A DNA stretch of 64,000 bases, taken from the NCBI RefSeq assembly GCF_005938655.1, contig NZ_VCQT01000030.1, positions 18,061-82,060 of the forward strand, in the 5' to 3' direction. The notes under the pieces are model-generated. The model did no database searches, had not been told where the DNA came from, and saw only the letters and a list, made by a program, of their open reading frames with translations. This stretch comes from Alloalcanivorax gelatiniphagus (GTDB lineage Bacteria; Pseudomonadota; Gammaproteobacteria; Pseudomonadales; Alcanivoracaceae). Shown here in pieces: positions 1 through 11,162 of this stretch. The stretch's first letter is position 1. Each line of letters opens with the position of its first letter. Both the position numbers and the translations under genes were made by a program.

Positions 1-68
1 CTGAGGCTCTCGATGGTGGCGGCCACCGGCGTTTCCGGCAGTCTTTTCTTGCGGCTTCTTCGGGCCAT
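1..68 (-). CDS. rlmD: 23S rRNA (uracil-5-)-methyltransferase RlmD, N-terminal fragment
   Basis: Partial gene running off the left edge. The leftward ATG at 66-68 opens a frame reading MARRSRKKRLPETPVAATIE, a basic N-terminus like that of RlmD (RumA) before its TRAM domain. RlmD methylates U1939 of 23S rRNA using S-adenosylmethionine. Only about 22 codons are present, so no catalytic residues can be checked. The next leftward genes upstream are the exonuclease and cysM, and rlmD beside cysM is a known gammaproteobacterial neighbourhood that supports the call. Confidence 0.6.
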   Translation of the reverse strand, partial: MARRSRKKRLPETPVAATIESL

Positions 69-159
69 GGAATCTCGATGCTCGCGGGTGAGCGCCGCCG
101 GCACGGGGCGGCGTTTGTGGCAATTCGGGGGCGGATTGTACTGGCTTGGGGGGCCGCCG

Positions 160-945
160 TCAGACTTCGTCGGCGGCCTTTTTCCAGGCTTCCAGAAAGG
201 CCAGGAAGTGCGGGTGGCCTTCCTGTTGCAAATAGTCGCGTAGCAAATCCAGTTCGGCCTGGTAGCCGGTGGCGTCAATCTCGCCGCGCATCAACTGGAA
301 ACGCAGGAACACCAGCCAGGTGTTGAGCACGTCGGTTTCGCAGTAATCGCGGATGCCCTTGAGGTCGCCGTCCTGGAAGGCATCGAACACCTTGGCGCCG
401 CTCATGCCCATCTTGCCGGGGAAGCCCAGCAGGGTGGCGATCTGGTCCAGGGGCGCGTTGGCCCGGTTGTTGAACATGGCCAGCTGTTCCATCAGGTCCA
501 GGTGGCGCTGGTGGAAACGGCTCAGGTAGTTGTTGAAACGGAAGCTGGTGTCCTCGTTGCCGGTTTCCCAGAAGCGACGGGCCACCACGCCATGCTTGAG
601 GGCGCGGTAGTTGAGCACCGGCAGATCGAAGCCGCCGCCGTTCCAGCTGACGATCTGCGGGGTGAACCGGTCGATGCCGTCGTAGAAGCGCTCAATCAGC
701 TCTTTCTCGCTGGCGCTCTCGTCGCCCAGGGACCACACCTTGACGCCCTGGGCGGAGCGCAGCACCACCGAGATCGCCACCACGCGGTGCAGGTGCAGGC
801 GCAGGAACTCGGAGCCGTTCTCCTGGCGGCGCAGGTTGAACAGGGCGCTGGCGGTGTCCTTGTCGTCCAAGCCGTCCAGATCGTAGAGACGGCGGCCGCC
901 GTCCAGGTCCGGAATGGTCTCGATGTCGAATACCAGTACGTTCAT
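160..945 (-). CDS. predicted 3'-5' exonuclease, PolB-type (DNA_pol_B_exo2 family)
   Basis: A 261-residue RNase H-fold exonuclease. Exo I is near the N-terminus (VFDIETIPD, acidic D7 and E9). Exo II is around 99-108 (VSWNGGGFDL, N102 and D107). Exo III is around 200-206 (DYCETDV, D205). These residues would bind two metal ions for 3'-5' hydrolysis of nucleic acid. No polymerase domain is attached; the length fits stand-alone members of the family. The start codon overlaps the cysM stop as ATGA (942-945), so the two are translationally coupled. The physiological substrate is unknown. Confidence 0.8.
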   Translation of the reverse strand: MNVLVFDIETIPDLDGGRRLYDLDGLDDKDTASALFNLRRQENGSEFLRLHLHRVVAISVVLRSAQGVKVWSLGDESASEKELIERFYDGIDRFTPQIVSWNGGGFDLPVLNYRALKHGVVARRFWETGNEDTSFRFNNYLSRFHQRHLDLMEQLAMFNNRANAPLDQIATLLGFPGKMGMSGAKVFDAFQDGDLKGIRDYCETDVLNTWLVFLRFQLMRGEIDATGYQAELDLLRDYLQQEGHPHFLAFLEAWKKAADEV

Positions 946-1856
946 CGGCCGGGCTCCTCGTCTTTCTCCGGCCTGAACACGCCGGTTGAAAGGTAACGGT
1001 CGCCCCGGTCGCAGACGATGGCGACGATCACCGCGTTCTCCAGCTCCTCGCTGAGCCGCAGGGCGCCGGCCACCGCACCGCCGGAGGAGACCCCGCAGAA
1101 AATGCCCTCTTCCCGGGCCAGCCGGCGCATGGTGTGCTCGGCCACCTCCTGGTCCATATCGATGACCTGGTCCACCCGGGACTCATCGTAGATGCTCGGC
1201 AGGTATTCCTTGGGCCAGCGGCGGATACCGGGGATCGAGGCGCCGTCGGTGGGTTGCAGGCCGACGATCTGAACATTGGGGTTCTGTTCCTTGAAGAACA
1301 TGCTGCAGCCCATGATGGTGCCGGTGGTGCCCATGGAACTGACGAAGTGGGTCATGGCGCCGCCGGTGGCTTCCCAGATTTCCGGGGCGGTGCTTTCGTA
1401 GTGCGCCATCGGATTGTCCGGGTTGGCGAACTGGTCGAGCACCTTGCCCTCGCCCCGGGCCTGCATGGCCTGGGCCAGGTCCCGGGCGCCCTCCATGCCC
1501 TCCTCCTTGGTCACCGAGATCAGCTCGGCGCCGTAGGCGGCCATGGCGTCGCGGCGCTCCTGGCTCTGGTTGGCGGGCATGATCAGCTTCATCCGATAGC
1601 CGCGCATGGCCGCCGCCATGGCCAGGGCAATGCCGGTGTTGCCGCTGGTGGCCTCGATCAGGGTATCGCCGGGCTTGATCTCGCCCCGCTCCTCCGCCTT
1701 GCGAATCATATTGAGCGCCGGCCGGTCCTTGACGGAGCCGGCCGGGTTATTGCCTTCCAGCTTCACCAGAAGGGTATTGGTCGTGTTCCCCGGCAGGCGC
1801 TGCAGCCGCACCAGCGGCGTACGCCCGACCGTGGACTCAATGGTCTTGTAGGTCAT
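942..1856 (-). CDS. cysM: cysteine synthase B (O-acetylserine sulfhydrylase B)
   Basis: PLP enzyme of 304 residues that makes cysteine (or S-sulfocysteine) from O-acetylserine and sulfide or thiosulfate in the cytoplasm. The PLP lysine lies in NNPAGSVKDRP (K43). The substrate-binding loop TSGNTG and the glycine-rich SMGTTGT phosphate-binding loop are present. FKEQNPNVQIVGLQP is typical of CysM rather than CysK. I chose the ATG at 1854-1856 (MTYKTIEST) over the in-frame start three codons upstream because it aligns with family N-termini. It lies divergently from barA with about 90 bp between them. Confidence 0.93.
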   Translation of the reverse strand: MTYKTIESTVGRTPLVRLQRLPGNTTNTLLVKLEGNNPAGSVKDRPALNMIRKAEERGEIKPGDTLIEATSGNTGIALAMAAAMRGYRMKLIMPANQSQERRDAMAAYGAELISVTKEEGMEGARDLAQAMQARGEGKVLDQFANPDNPMAHYESTAPEIWEATGGAMTHFVSSMGTTGTIMGCSMFFKEQNPNVQIVGLQPTDGASIPGIRRWPKEYLPSIYDESRVDQVIDMDQEVAEHTMRRLAREEGIFCGVSSGGAVAGALRLSEELENAVIVAIVCDRGDRYLSTGVFRPEKDEEPGR

Positions 1857-1948
1857 GGCCCGCATTGTAGCTCAACAAGCGGACCCCTGGCAGTGACGCT
1901 CAAGTCGGTCATAATGCCGGATCAGACAAATCACCGGACCGGGGGATC

Positions 1949-4671
<2,723 letters not shown>

Positions 4672-4678
<7 letters not shown>

Positions 4679-4866
4679 GGCAGTTGAAAGTTGAAAGTTA
4701 AAAGTTAAAAGTTAAAAGGTCCCGCCCGATAGGCCTTCCCTCGGCCTGCGGCCGAAAGGCCTCCGTGCGGCGTCGATGCCCGTTGAACGCGGGCACGACC
4801 GTTCCGCCCCCAGGGGCCCGGCCCGCGTTTCAACTTTTAACTTTCAACTTTCAACTGCTCTATCCC
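4672..4866. repeat. large inverted-repeat element after barA
   Basis: Arms of about 36 bp (4672-4707 and 4831-4866) are reverse complements with two mismatches. Each is built of GTTGAAAGTT/GTTAAAAGTT-type repeats. The spacer of about 120 bp holds a second inverted pair (around 4782-4793 and 4822-4834) and short GC hairpins. There is no coding sequence inside. The structure suggests a small non-autonomous element or a long cruciform. It lies between barA and pdxJ and includes the barA stop codon. Confidence 0.7.
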
Positions 4867-4939
4867 CCCTCCCCTAATCCAACCCCCACATCCTCTGCTA
4901 CCATACCCCCCCGTTACCCACCCACCCCCGGAGCCCCCC

Positions 4940-5677
4940 ATGCCCGTTCTGCTCGGCGTTAACATCGACCACATCGCCACCCTCCGCCAGGCGCGCGGCA
5001 CCCGTTATCCGGAGCCGGTGCAGGCGGCGCTGGTGGCGGAGCAGGCCGGCGCCGACGGCATCACCGTGCATCTGCGCGAGGACCGGCGGCACATCCAGGA
5101 CCGGGACGTGGAATTGCTGGCGCAGACGCTGCAGACGCGCATGAACCTGGAAATGGCCGCCACCGAGGAAATGGTCGGCATCGCCCGGCGCATCCGTCCG
5201 GCGCACAGCTGCCTGGTGCCGGAAAAACGGGAGGAGCTGACCACCGAGGGCGGTCTGGATGTGGTCGGCAATGAGGAATGGATCAAGCGCTGCACCGGGC
5301 AACTGGGCGAGGCCGGCATCCAGGTGTCCCTGTTTATCGACGCCGACCCGGCGCAGATCGAGGCGGCGGTACGCTGCGGCGCGCCGGCCATCGAGATCCA
5401 CACCGGCCACTATGCCGATGCCACCGACAGCGACACCGCCCAACGGGAGCTGGGGCGCATCCGCGACGGGGTGGCCCTGGCCCGGGACGCCGGCCTGATC
5501 GTCAACGCCGGCCACGGCCTGCACTACCACAACACCCGCGAGATCGCCGTTTTGCCGGGCATGAACGAACTGAACATCGGCCACGGCATCGTGGCGCGGG
5601 CGGTGATCACCGGGTTGGATGAGGCGGTACGCGCCATGCGCGTGCTGATCGATGAGGCGGTGCGGGATCGCGGCTGA
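4940..5677 (+). CDS. pdxJ: pyridoxine 5'-phosphate synthase
   Basis: A 245-residue TIM-barrel enzyme that condenses 1-deoxyxylulose 5-phosphate with 3-amino-2-oxopropyl phosphate to form pyridoxine 5'-phosphate, the last ring-forming step of DXP-dependent vitamin B6 synthesis. Family signatures are the N-terminal [18 protein letters not shown], the LRED loop, HTGHYAD and the C-terminal [10 protein letters not shown]. In most gammaproteobacteria pdxJ follows recO in the same direction. Here it faces recO convergently. The last residues (DRG) and the TGA stop are encoded by a REP palindrome. Confidence 0.95.
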   Translation: MPVLLGVNIDHIATLRQARGTRYPEPVQAALVAEQAGADGITVHLREDRRHIQDRDVELLAQTLQTRMNLEMAATEEMVGIARRIRPAHSCLVPEKREELTTEGGLDVVGNEEWIKRCTGQLGEAGIQVSLFIDADPAQIEAAVRCGAPAIEIHTGHYADATDSDTAQRELGRIRDGVALARDAGLIVNAGHGLHYHNTREIAVLPGMNELNIGHGIVARAVITGLDEAVRAMRVLIDEAVRDRG

Positions 5678-5719
5678 AGCCGCTTCTACGTGTGTTGTAG
5701 GAGCGGCTTCAGCCGCGAT
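5666..5719. repeat. REP pair, outward-facing, between pdxJ and recO
   Basis: Two copies of the REP palindrome (core GTAGGAGCGGCTTCAGCCGC) lie at 5666-5689 (reverse) and 5695-5719 (forward), separated by 5 bp. The reverse copy overlaps the end of pdxJ and supplies its TGA. The pair sits between convergent genes and could act as a bidirectional RNA 3'-end structure. Confidence 0.9.
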
Positions 5720-5724
5720 TGGAC

Positions 5725-6387
5725 CTAGCGGAACAACTCCCGGCTGCGCAGCGGCCGGTCGCCCAGGTGCGGGGCCAGGGCCTCGCGCAGCAGCGCCTTG
5801 GCCATGCGGCGCACGTCGCCGTTCCAGCGGTCCTCGCCCAGCGCCACCAGCCACTCACCGGGATAACCCCCGGCGGCCACCAGAAAGCCCTGCTCCGGTA
5901 CCCAGCGATAGGTGAGGCCCGCCTCCAGCGGGCGGCCCTCCGCGTCCTGGTCCAGGGTCAGGCCGTAGCCCACCTCTTCCAGCAGCATCAGTTCGAAGCG
6001 CCGCAGGCTCACATCCAGGGGCGCGTCGCCGGCCAGCTGGCCCAGGGTGCGTTCGTAGATCGGCCACAGATCCGGGTGGGCGTCGTCCCGGTGCAGCAAC
6101 CGCATCACCAGTTCATTGACATAGAAACCGCAGAACAGGGCACGGCCGGCCAGGGGCAGCGCGGCGCCCCGGGGCTCGCTGTGACGCAGGGTGAACAGTT
6201 CGCCGCCGGCTTTCAGGCTGACCCACAGCGGCACGAACGGCGCCAGGGCCGGGTTGCGGCGCCCTCCCCGGGCCACCGCGCCGAGCCGCCCCCGCTCGGG
6301 GACGAACAGATCGACAATCAGGCTGGTATTGCGGAACGGGCGCCGGTGCAGCAGCCAGGCCGGCGCCAGATCATTGGTTGCGGTCAT
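5725..6387 (-). CDS. recO: DNA repair protein RecO
   Basis: A 220-residue member of the RecFOR pathway that helps load RecA on SSB-coated single-stranded DNA. The N-terminal OB fold is recognisable (AWLLHRRPFRNTSLIVDLF...RGRLGAVARGGRR), followed by the helical RecO C-terminal domain (FELMLLEEVGYGLTLDQD). The zinc-finger cysteines of some RecO proteins are absent, as is usual in gammaproteobacteria. It is the last gene of the lepA-lepB-DUF4845-rnc-era-recO run and overlaps era by 17 nt. Confidence 0.92.
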   Translation of the reverse strand: MTATNDLAPAWLLHRRPFRNTSLIVDLFVPERGRLGAVARGGRRNPALAPFVPLWVSLKAGGELFTLRHSEPRGAALPLAGRALFCGFYVNELVMRLLHRDDAHPDLWPIYERTLGQLAGDAPLDVSLRRFELMLLEEVGYGLTLDQDAEGRPLEAGLTYRWVPEQGFLVAAGGYPGEWLVALGEDRWNGDVRRMAKALLREALAPHLGDRPLRSRELFR

Positions 6388-7270
6388 AGCCCAGCGAGCG
6401 CAGGGCGCGCTCGTCGTCGGACCAGCCGGCCTTGATCTTCACCCACAGGTTGAGCATCACCTTGCGTTCGATCAGACGTTCGATGTCCTGGCGGGCCTGG
6501 GTGCCAATCTGCTTGATGCGGGCGCCCTGATCGCCGATCAGGATTTTCTTCTGGCCGCGCCGCTCCACCAGGATGGTGGCGGCGATGTCGGTGACCTTGG
6601 GGCCGTCTTCCCAGAGGTCGATTTCCACGGTCATCTGGTGGGGCACTTCCTGACCCAGCTGGCGCACCACTTTTTCACGGATGATCTCGGCGACCATGAA
6701 CCGCAGGCTGCGGTCGGTGAGCTGATCTTCCTCGAACCAGAAATCCCCTTCCGGCAGGCGCGAGGCCAGGGCCTGTTCCAGGGCTTCCAGATTATGACCG
6801 CGCAGCGCCGACACCGGGATCACCTCGGCGAAGCTGAAACGGCTGGCCAGGGTCTGCAGGTGCGGCAGCAGCACGTTCTTGTCTTCCAGGCTGTCCACCT
6901 TATTGACCAGCAGCAGCACCGGCGTGTCCCCGGCGCGTTGCAGCAGGCCGAGTACGTGCTCGTCGCCCTCGGTCCATTTCATGCCATCGACCATGAAGCA
7001 GATCACATCCACGCCGCTAAGCGCCGACATGGCCGCCTCGTTCATGGCCCGGTTAAGGGCCTTGCCCTCACCGGTATGGATGCCCGGGGTGTCGGCGAAC
7101 ACGATCTGATAGTCGTCCCGGCTGAGAATGCCGTGAATACGATGCCGGGTGGTCTGCGGCTTGCGCGAGGTGATGCTCACCTTCTGGCCGATCAGGTGGT
7201 TCATCAGGGTGGACTTGCCCACGTTGGGGCGTCCGACGATGGCCACCAGGCCGCAACGGGTACTGCTCAT
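6371..7270 (-). CDS. era: GTPase Era
   Basis: A 299-residue essential ribosome-assembly GTPase that binds the 3' end of 16S rRNA. G1 is GRPNVGKST, G3 is DTPG and G4 is NKVD, followed by a C-terminal KH RNA-binding domain (IRAEV-type region EIIREKV through GDQGARIKQIG). I chose the ATG at 7268-7270 (MSSTRCGLVAIVGR). Its ATGA overlap with the rnc stop couples translation of the two. A longer in-frame extension exists but encodes Arg/Gly/Ala-rich sequence lying inside rnc. Confidence 0.95.
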   Translation of the reverse strand: MSSTRCGLVAIVGRPNVGKSTLMNHLIGQKVSITSRKPQTTRHRIHGILSRDDYQIVFADTPGIHTGEGKALNRAMNEAAMSALSGVDVICFMVDGMKWTEGDEHVLGLLQRAGDTPVLLLVNKVDSLEDKNVLLPHLQTLASRFSFAEVIPVSALRGHNLEALEQALASRLPEGDFWFEEDQLTDRSLRFMVAEIIREKVVRQLGQEVPHQMTVEIDLWEDGPKVTDIAATILVERRGQKKILIGDQGARIKQIGTQARQDIERLIERKVMLNLWVKIKAGWSDDERALRSLGYDRNQ

Positions 7271-7947
7271 GAGGATTGCTCCAGCCAGGTCAGTGCCTGT
7301 TCCGCCGCCTGCTGCTCGGCGCGCCGGCGGCTGGCGCCGGCGGCCACGAAGCGCTGCTCCAGGTCGGGCAGCGTGCATTCCACCTCGAAGGTCTGGCGCG
7401 GCGCCTGGCCGGTCACCGACAGTACCTCATAGGCGGGTAGTTCATGCTTGCGCGCCTGCAGCCATTCCTGCAAGCGGGTTTTGGCGTCCTTGCGCACGGA
7501 CTGGGGCGATATCTGTTCCATGCGCTCGGCGAACCAGGCCAGCACCACCTGCCGGCAGGTTTCCTCACCGCCGTCGATGACAATGGCCCCGATCAGGGCT
7601 TCCAGGGCGTCGGCGAGGATCGAGTCGCGGCGGTTGCCACCGCTTTTCAGCTCACCGCCGCCCAGGATCAGGTATTCACCCACACCCAGTTCCCGGGCCA
7701 CTTCCGCCAGGGTCTGGCCGCGTACCAGAAAAGCGCGCATGCGGGTCAGCTGCCCTTCGGCGGCTTCCGGAAAGCGCTGAAACAGTTCCGTGGAAATAAA
7801 CTGGCTGAGCAGGGCATCACCGAGGAATTCCAGCCGCTCGTTGTTGCGGCGGCGGCTGACGCTGCGGTGGCTCAAGGCCAGCTCGAACAGATCCGGGTCC
7901 TGGAAACGGTAGCCCAGGCGCCGGGCAAGGCGATCCAGATCGTCCAT
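7267..7947 (-). CDS. rnc: ribonuclease III
   Basis: A 226-residue double-strand-specific endoribonuclease for rRNA and mRNA processing. The catalytic signature NNERLEFLGDALL and a second acidic cluster (LADALEALIGAIVIDGG) supply the metal ligands. The C-terminal dsRNA-binding domain (DAKTRLQEWLQ...RRRAEQQAAEQAL) is intact. It starts with a one-nucleotide TGATG overlap with the DUF4845 gene and overlaps era at its end. Confidence 0.95.
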   Translation of the reverse strand: MDDLDRLARRLGYRFQDPDLFELALSHRSVSRRRNNERLEFLGDALLSQFISTELFQRFPEAAEGQLTRMRAFLVRGQTLAEVARELGVGEYLILGGGELKSGGNRRDSILADALEALIGAIVIDGGEETCRQVVLAWFAERMEQISPQSVRKDAKTRLQEWLQARKHELPAYEVLSVTGQAPRQTFEVECTLPDLEQRFVAAGASRRRAEQQAAEQALTWLEQSS

Positions 7948-8324
7948 CAGCGACCAATATTCTTGCTGAAGGTGTCCTCGAAATGCATGACCAGGGACAC
8001 GTTGTAGAACAACGGCCGGCGCACTTCGTAATCGACCCCCACGGCGAGATCACCACCGTTCTTGCTGATCGCCAGATCGTTGACGCCGATCACGTCCACC
8101 TGATTGATGGTGAAACGTTTGGACAGCGCCGAACGTACTTCATGTTCGGACATCCGTGCGGTCTTGCTGTCTTCGAGCACCGAATTGATGGTGCTGCGGA
8201 TGGTGTTGTATTCCATGTAGGCGGGCACCATGCGGAAGGCGGCGGTGCCAAACACCGCCAGCACGATCAGCACGACCACCCAGCCGAGCAGGGAAAGCCC
8301 CCTTTGACGGGTTCGGGTTATCAT
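7947..8324 (-). CDS. DUF4845 single-pass membrane protein
   Basis: A 125-residue small protein with one N-terminal membrane segment (about residues 9-28, LSLLGWVVVLIVLAVFGTAAF), like the type IV pilin-like N-termini of this family, and an exported domain rich in beta structure. Members are conserved between lepB and rnc in gammaproteobacteria, and their function is unknown. I chose the ATG at 8322-8324 because a GGAGAC ribosome-binding site sits just upstream and the longer frame is inside lepB. Confidence 0.8.
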   Translation of the reverse strand: MITRTRQRGLSLLGWVVVLIVLAVFGTAAFRMVPAYMEYNTIRSTINSVLEDSKTARMSEHEVRSALSKRFTINQVDVIGVNDLAISKNGGDLAVGVDYEVRRPLFYNVSLVMHFEDTFSKNIGR

Positions 8325-8347
8325 TGTTGGTCCGTCTCCACCTTGAT

Positions 8348-9142
8348 TCAGTCGTTCTCGACTTTGTCGATTGACCCGTTGCGGGAGAAGCTGGGCAGCG
8401 AGAAGATCGGGTCCCAGTGCATCCAGATCATGAACGCCTCGCCCACGATCAGCCGCTCCGGGACCACGCCCCAGAACCGGCTGTCGTTGCTGTTGTCCCG
8501 GTTGTCCCCCATTACGAAATAGCTGCCCTCGGGCACCTGCCATTCGCCCTGGGTACCGCCCTGGGGAATGCGCGGCTCGCCGTCGTAGGGGCTGAGCACG
8601 CCTTCCTGCCAGATCAGATGCTTCGCTTCACCCAGGTGTTCAATGTACTCGCGGCGCCACATGCGGGCGTTGCGGCCCTGCTCCACCAGCTTGCGTTCCA
8701 CCGCTTCGCCGTTGATGTAGACCACGTTATCGCGCACCGCCACCCGGTCACCGGGCAGCCCCACCACGCGCTTGATGAAGTTCTGGCTGGTGTCCTCCGG
8801 GAACTTGAACACCATCACGTCACCGCGTTCCGGCTCACCCAGCGGGATGATCTTGGTGTTGGTCACCGGCAGGCGCAGGCCGTAGGAAAACTTGTTCACC
8901 AGAATAAAATCATGAACCTGCAGGGTCGGCAACATGGAACCGGATGGAATGGTGAACGGCTCGACAATGAAAGAGCGGATCACCAGCACGATCAGCAACA
9001 CCGAAATCAGCGAGTTGGAGGTCTCCACGGTGGTGCCGAGCATCCCCTTGCGCTGACGCAGCTTGAGGAAACGGTCCGCCAGCCAGATCACCACGGTGAT
9101 CAGCAGCGCCAGAGTCAGCCAGAAACCCACATCAATATCCAT
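8348..9142 (-). CDS. lepB: signal peptidase I
   Basis: A 264-residue inner-membrane leader peptidase that cleaves signal peptides on the periplasmic face. Two N-terminal membrane segments (about 7-24 and 44-60) are followed by the catalytic serine S69 in PSGSM and the general base K124 in NFIKRVVGLPGD. The C-terminal GDNRDNSNDSRFWG box is complete. The start codon directly abuts the lepA stop with no spacing, so it is translated from the lepA message. Confidence 0.95.
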   Translation of the reverse strand: MDIDVGFWLTLALLITVVIWLADRFLKLRQRKGMLGTTVETSNSLISVLLIVLVIRSFIVEPFTIPSGSMLPTLQVHDFILVNKFSYGLRLPVTNTKIIPLGEPERGDVMVFKFPEDTSQNFIKRVVGLPGDRVAVRDNVVYINGEAVERKLVEQGRNARMWRREYIEHLGEAKHLIWQEGVLSPYDGEPRIPQGGTQGEWQVPEGSYFVMGDNRDNSNDSRFWGVVPERLIVGEAFMIWMHWDPIFSLPSFSRNGSIDKVEND

Positions 9143-10942
9143 TTAGTCATCCACCTTGAGCACGGCCAGGAAGGCGGCCTGGGGAATTTCCACATTACCC
9201 ACCTGCTTCATGCGTTTCTTACCTTCTTTTTGCTTCTGCAGCAGTTTTTTCTTACGCGACACGTCACCGCCATAGCATTTGGCGGTCACGTTCTTGCGCA
9301 GTGCCTTGACCGTCTGGCGGGCGATGATCTTGCTGCCGATGGCCGCCTGGATCGCCACATCGAACATCTGCCGGGGCACCAGTTCCTTCATCTTCTCGGT
9401 GAGCACCCGGCCACGGTGGGCGGAGTGGTCCAGGTGACAGATCATCGCCAGGGCATCCACCTTGTCGCCGTTGATCAGCACGTCCACCTTCACCAGCTTG
9501 GCCGGCTGGAAGCGCTCGAAGGCGTATTCCAGGGACGCATAGCCACGGCTGGCGGATTTCAGCCGGTCGAAGAAGTCCAGCACCACCTCGGCCATGGGAA
9601 TGTCGTAGGTCAGCGAGATCTGCTTGCCCAGATACTGCAGGTTGAGCTGCTCGCCGCGCCGCTCGGTGCACAGGGTGATCACGTTGCCCACGTATTCCTG
9701 GGGGGTGAGGATATTGACGCGGGCGATGGGCTCGCGGAACTCCTCGATCTTGTTGCCTTCCGGCAGCTCCGAGGGGTTGTCCACGTAGACCGTTTCACCG
9801 TCGCTGAGCAGCAGCTCATAGACCACCGTGGGGGCGGTGGTGATCAGGTCCAGGTCGTATTCCCGCTCCAGGCGCTCATGGATGATTTCCATGTGCAGCA
9901 TGCCCAGGAAGCCGACCCGGAAGCCGAAGCCCAGGGCGTCGGAGTTTTCCGGCTCATAGAACAGGGAGGCGTCGTTGAGCGCCAGCTTGCCCAGGGCGTC
10001 GCGGAAATCCTCGTAGTCGTCCGCGTTGACCGGGAACATGCCGGCGTACACCTGCGGCTTCACCTTCTTGAAGCCGGGCAGCATTTCCACGTCCGGGGTG
10101 TTGGCGTGGGTCAGGGTATCGCCCACCGGGGCGCCCTTGATGTCCTTGATGGTGGCACTGACCCAGCCCACCTCGCCGGCCTCCAGCACATTGGTTTCCT
10201 TGCGCTTGGGGGTGAAGATGCCGAGGCTGTCCACCACATGGTTCTGGCCGGTGGATTTGACGTGGATCTTGTCGCCCTTCTTGAGGCGGCCATAGCGAAT
10301 CCGCACCAGCGAGATCACGCCCATGTAGTTGTCGAACCAGGAGTCGATGATCAGCGCCTGCAGGCGGCTCTCCCGGTCGCCCTGGGGCGGCGGGATGCGC
10401 TCGATCAGCTGTTCCAGCAGGTCGGGCACGCCGACCCCGGTCTTGGCGGACACATGGCAGGCGTCCAGGGCGTCCAGGCCGATGATCTCCTCGATCTCCT
10501 CGGCCACCCGGTCCGGCTCCGCCTGGGGCAGGTCCACCTTGTTGAGCACCGGCAGCACTTCCAGGTCCTGTTCGATGGCGGTGTAGCAGTTGGCCACCGA
10601 CTGGGCCTCCACGCCCTGGGCGGCATCCACCACCAGCAGAGCGCCCTCACAGGCGGACAGGGAACGGGACACCTCGTAGGAAAAGTCCACGTGGCCCGGC
10701 GTGTCGATGAAGTTGAGCTGGTAGGTCTCTCCGTTGCGCGCGGTGTGGTACAGAGTCACGCTCTGCGCCTTGATGGTGATGCCGCGCTCACGCTCCAGGT
10801 CCATGGAATCCAGCACCTGCTCCTTGAGCTCGCGGTCGGACAGACCGCCGCAGACCTGGATAAACCGGTCCGCCAGGGTGGATTTGCCGTGATCGATATG
10901 AGCAATAATGGAGAAGTTGCGAATGTGCGTAATGTCGGTCAC
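9143..10942 (-). CDS. lepA: elongation factor 4 (LepA), back-translocating GTPase
   Basis: A 599-residue ribosome-associated translational GTPase. G1 ([10 protein letters not shown]), the switch I RGITIK, G3 (DTPGHVDF) and G4 (NKVDLP) are all present. The LepA-specific C-terminal domain, rich in lysine ([16 protein letters not shown]), replaces EF-G domain IV. The length is standard. It heads the leftward lepA-lepB-DUF4845-rnc-era-recO cluster. Confidence 0.96.
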   Translation of the reverse strand: MTDITHIRNFSIIAHIDHGKSTLADRFIQVCGGLSDRELKEQVLDSMDLERERGITIKAQSVTLYHTARNGETYQLNFIDTPGHVDFSYEVSRSLSACEGALLVVDAAQGVEAQSVANCYTAIEQDLEVLPVLNKVDLPQAEPDRVAEEIEEIIGLDALDACHVSAKTGVGVPDLLEQLIERIPPPQGDRESRLQALIIDSWFDNYMGVISLVRIRYGRLKKGDKIHVKSTGQNHVVDSLGIFTPKRKETNVLEAGEVGWVSATIKDIKGAPVGDTLTHANTPDVEMLPGFKKVKPQVYAGMFPVNADDYEDFRDALGKLALNDASLFYEPENSDALGFGFRVGFLGMLHMEIIHERLEREYDLDLITTAPTVVYELLLSDGETVYVDNPSELPEGNKIEEFREPIARVNILTPQEYVGNVITLCTERRGEQLNLQYLGKQISLTYDIPMAEVVLDFFDRLKSASRGYASLEYAFERFQPAKLVKVDVLINGDKVDALAMICHLDHSAHRGRVLTEKMKELVPRQMFDVAIQAAIGSKIIARQTVKALRKNVTAKCYGGDVSRKKKLLQKQKEGKKRMKQVGNVEIPQAAFLAVLKVDD

Positions 10943-11055
10943 AGATACCCGCCAAATGGTGGAAACATGAAGATGGACACAATGGTGGGCGATTCTATCG
11001 GATTAGGGCCGCCGGGGATAATCCCCCGGCCTCGGAGCCCGCTTGCAGGCCCCCT

Positions 11056-11148
11056 GTAGGAGCGGCTTCAGCCGCGATCCCCACCAACGGCTTATCGCGC
11101 GTCAGGTTGATCGCGGCTGAACCAGAACCCCCGCCCGGCCGCTCCCAC
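11056..11148. repeat. REP pair with one long-loop member, lepA-mucD gap
   Basis: A forward REP at 11056-11078 and an inverted, degenerate long-loop REP at 11109-11148 form an inward-facing REPIN-like pair. The 220-bp gap between lepA and mucD (10943-11162) otherwise shows no gene. The pair may shape the 3' end of the rpoE-mucD transcript. Confidence 0.75.
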
Positions 11149-11162
11149 GGCCTTTGGCGGGA

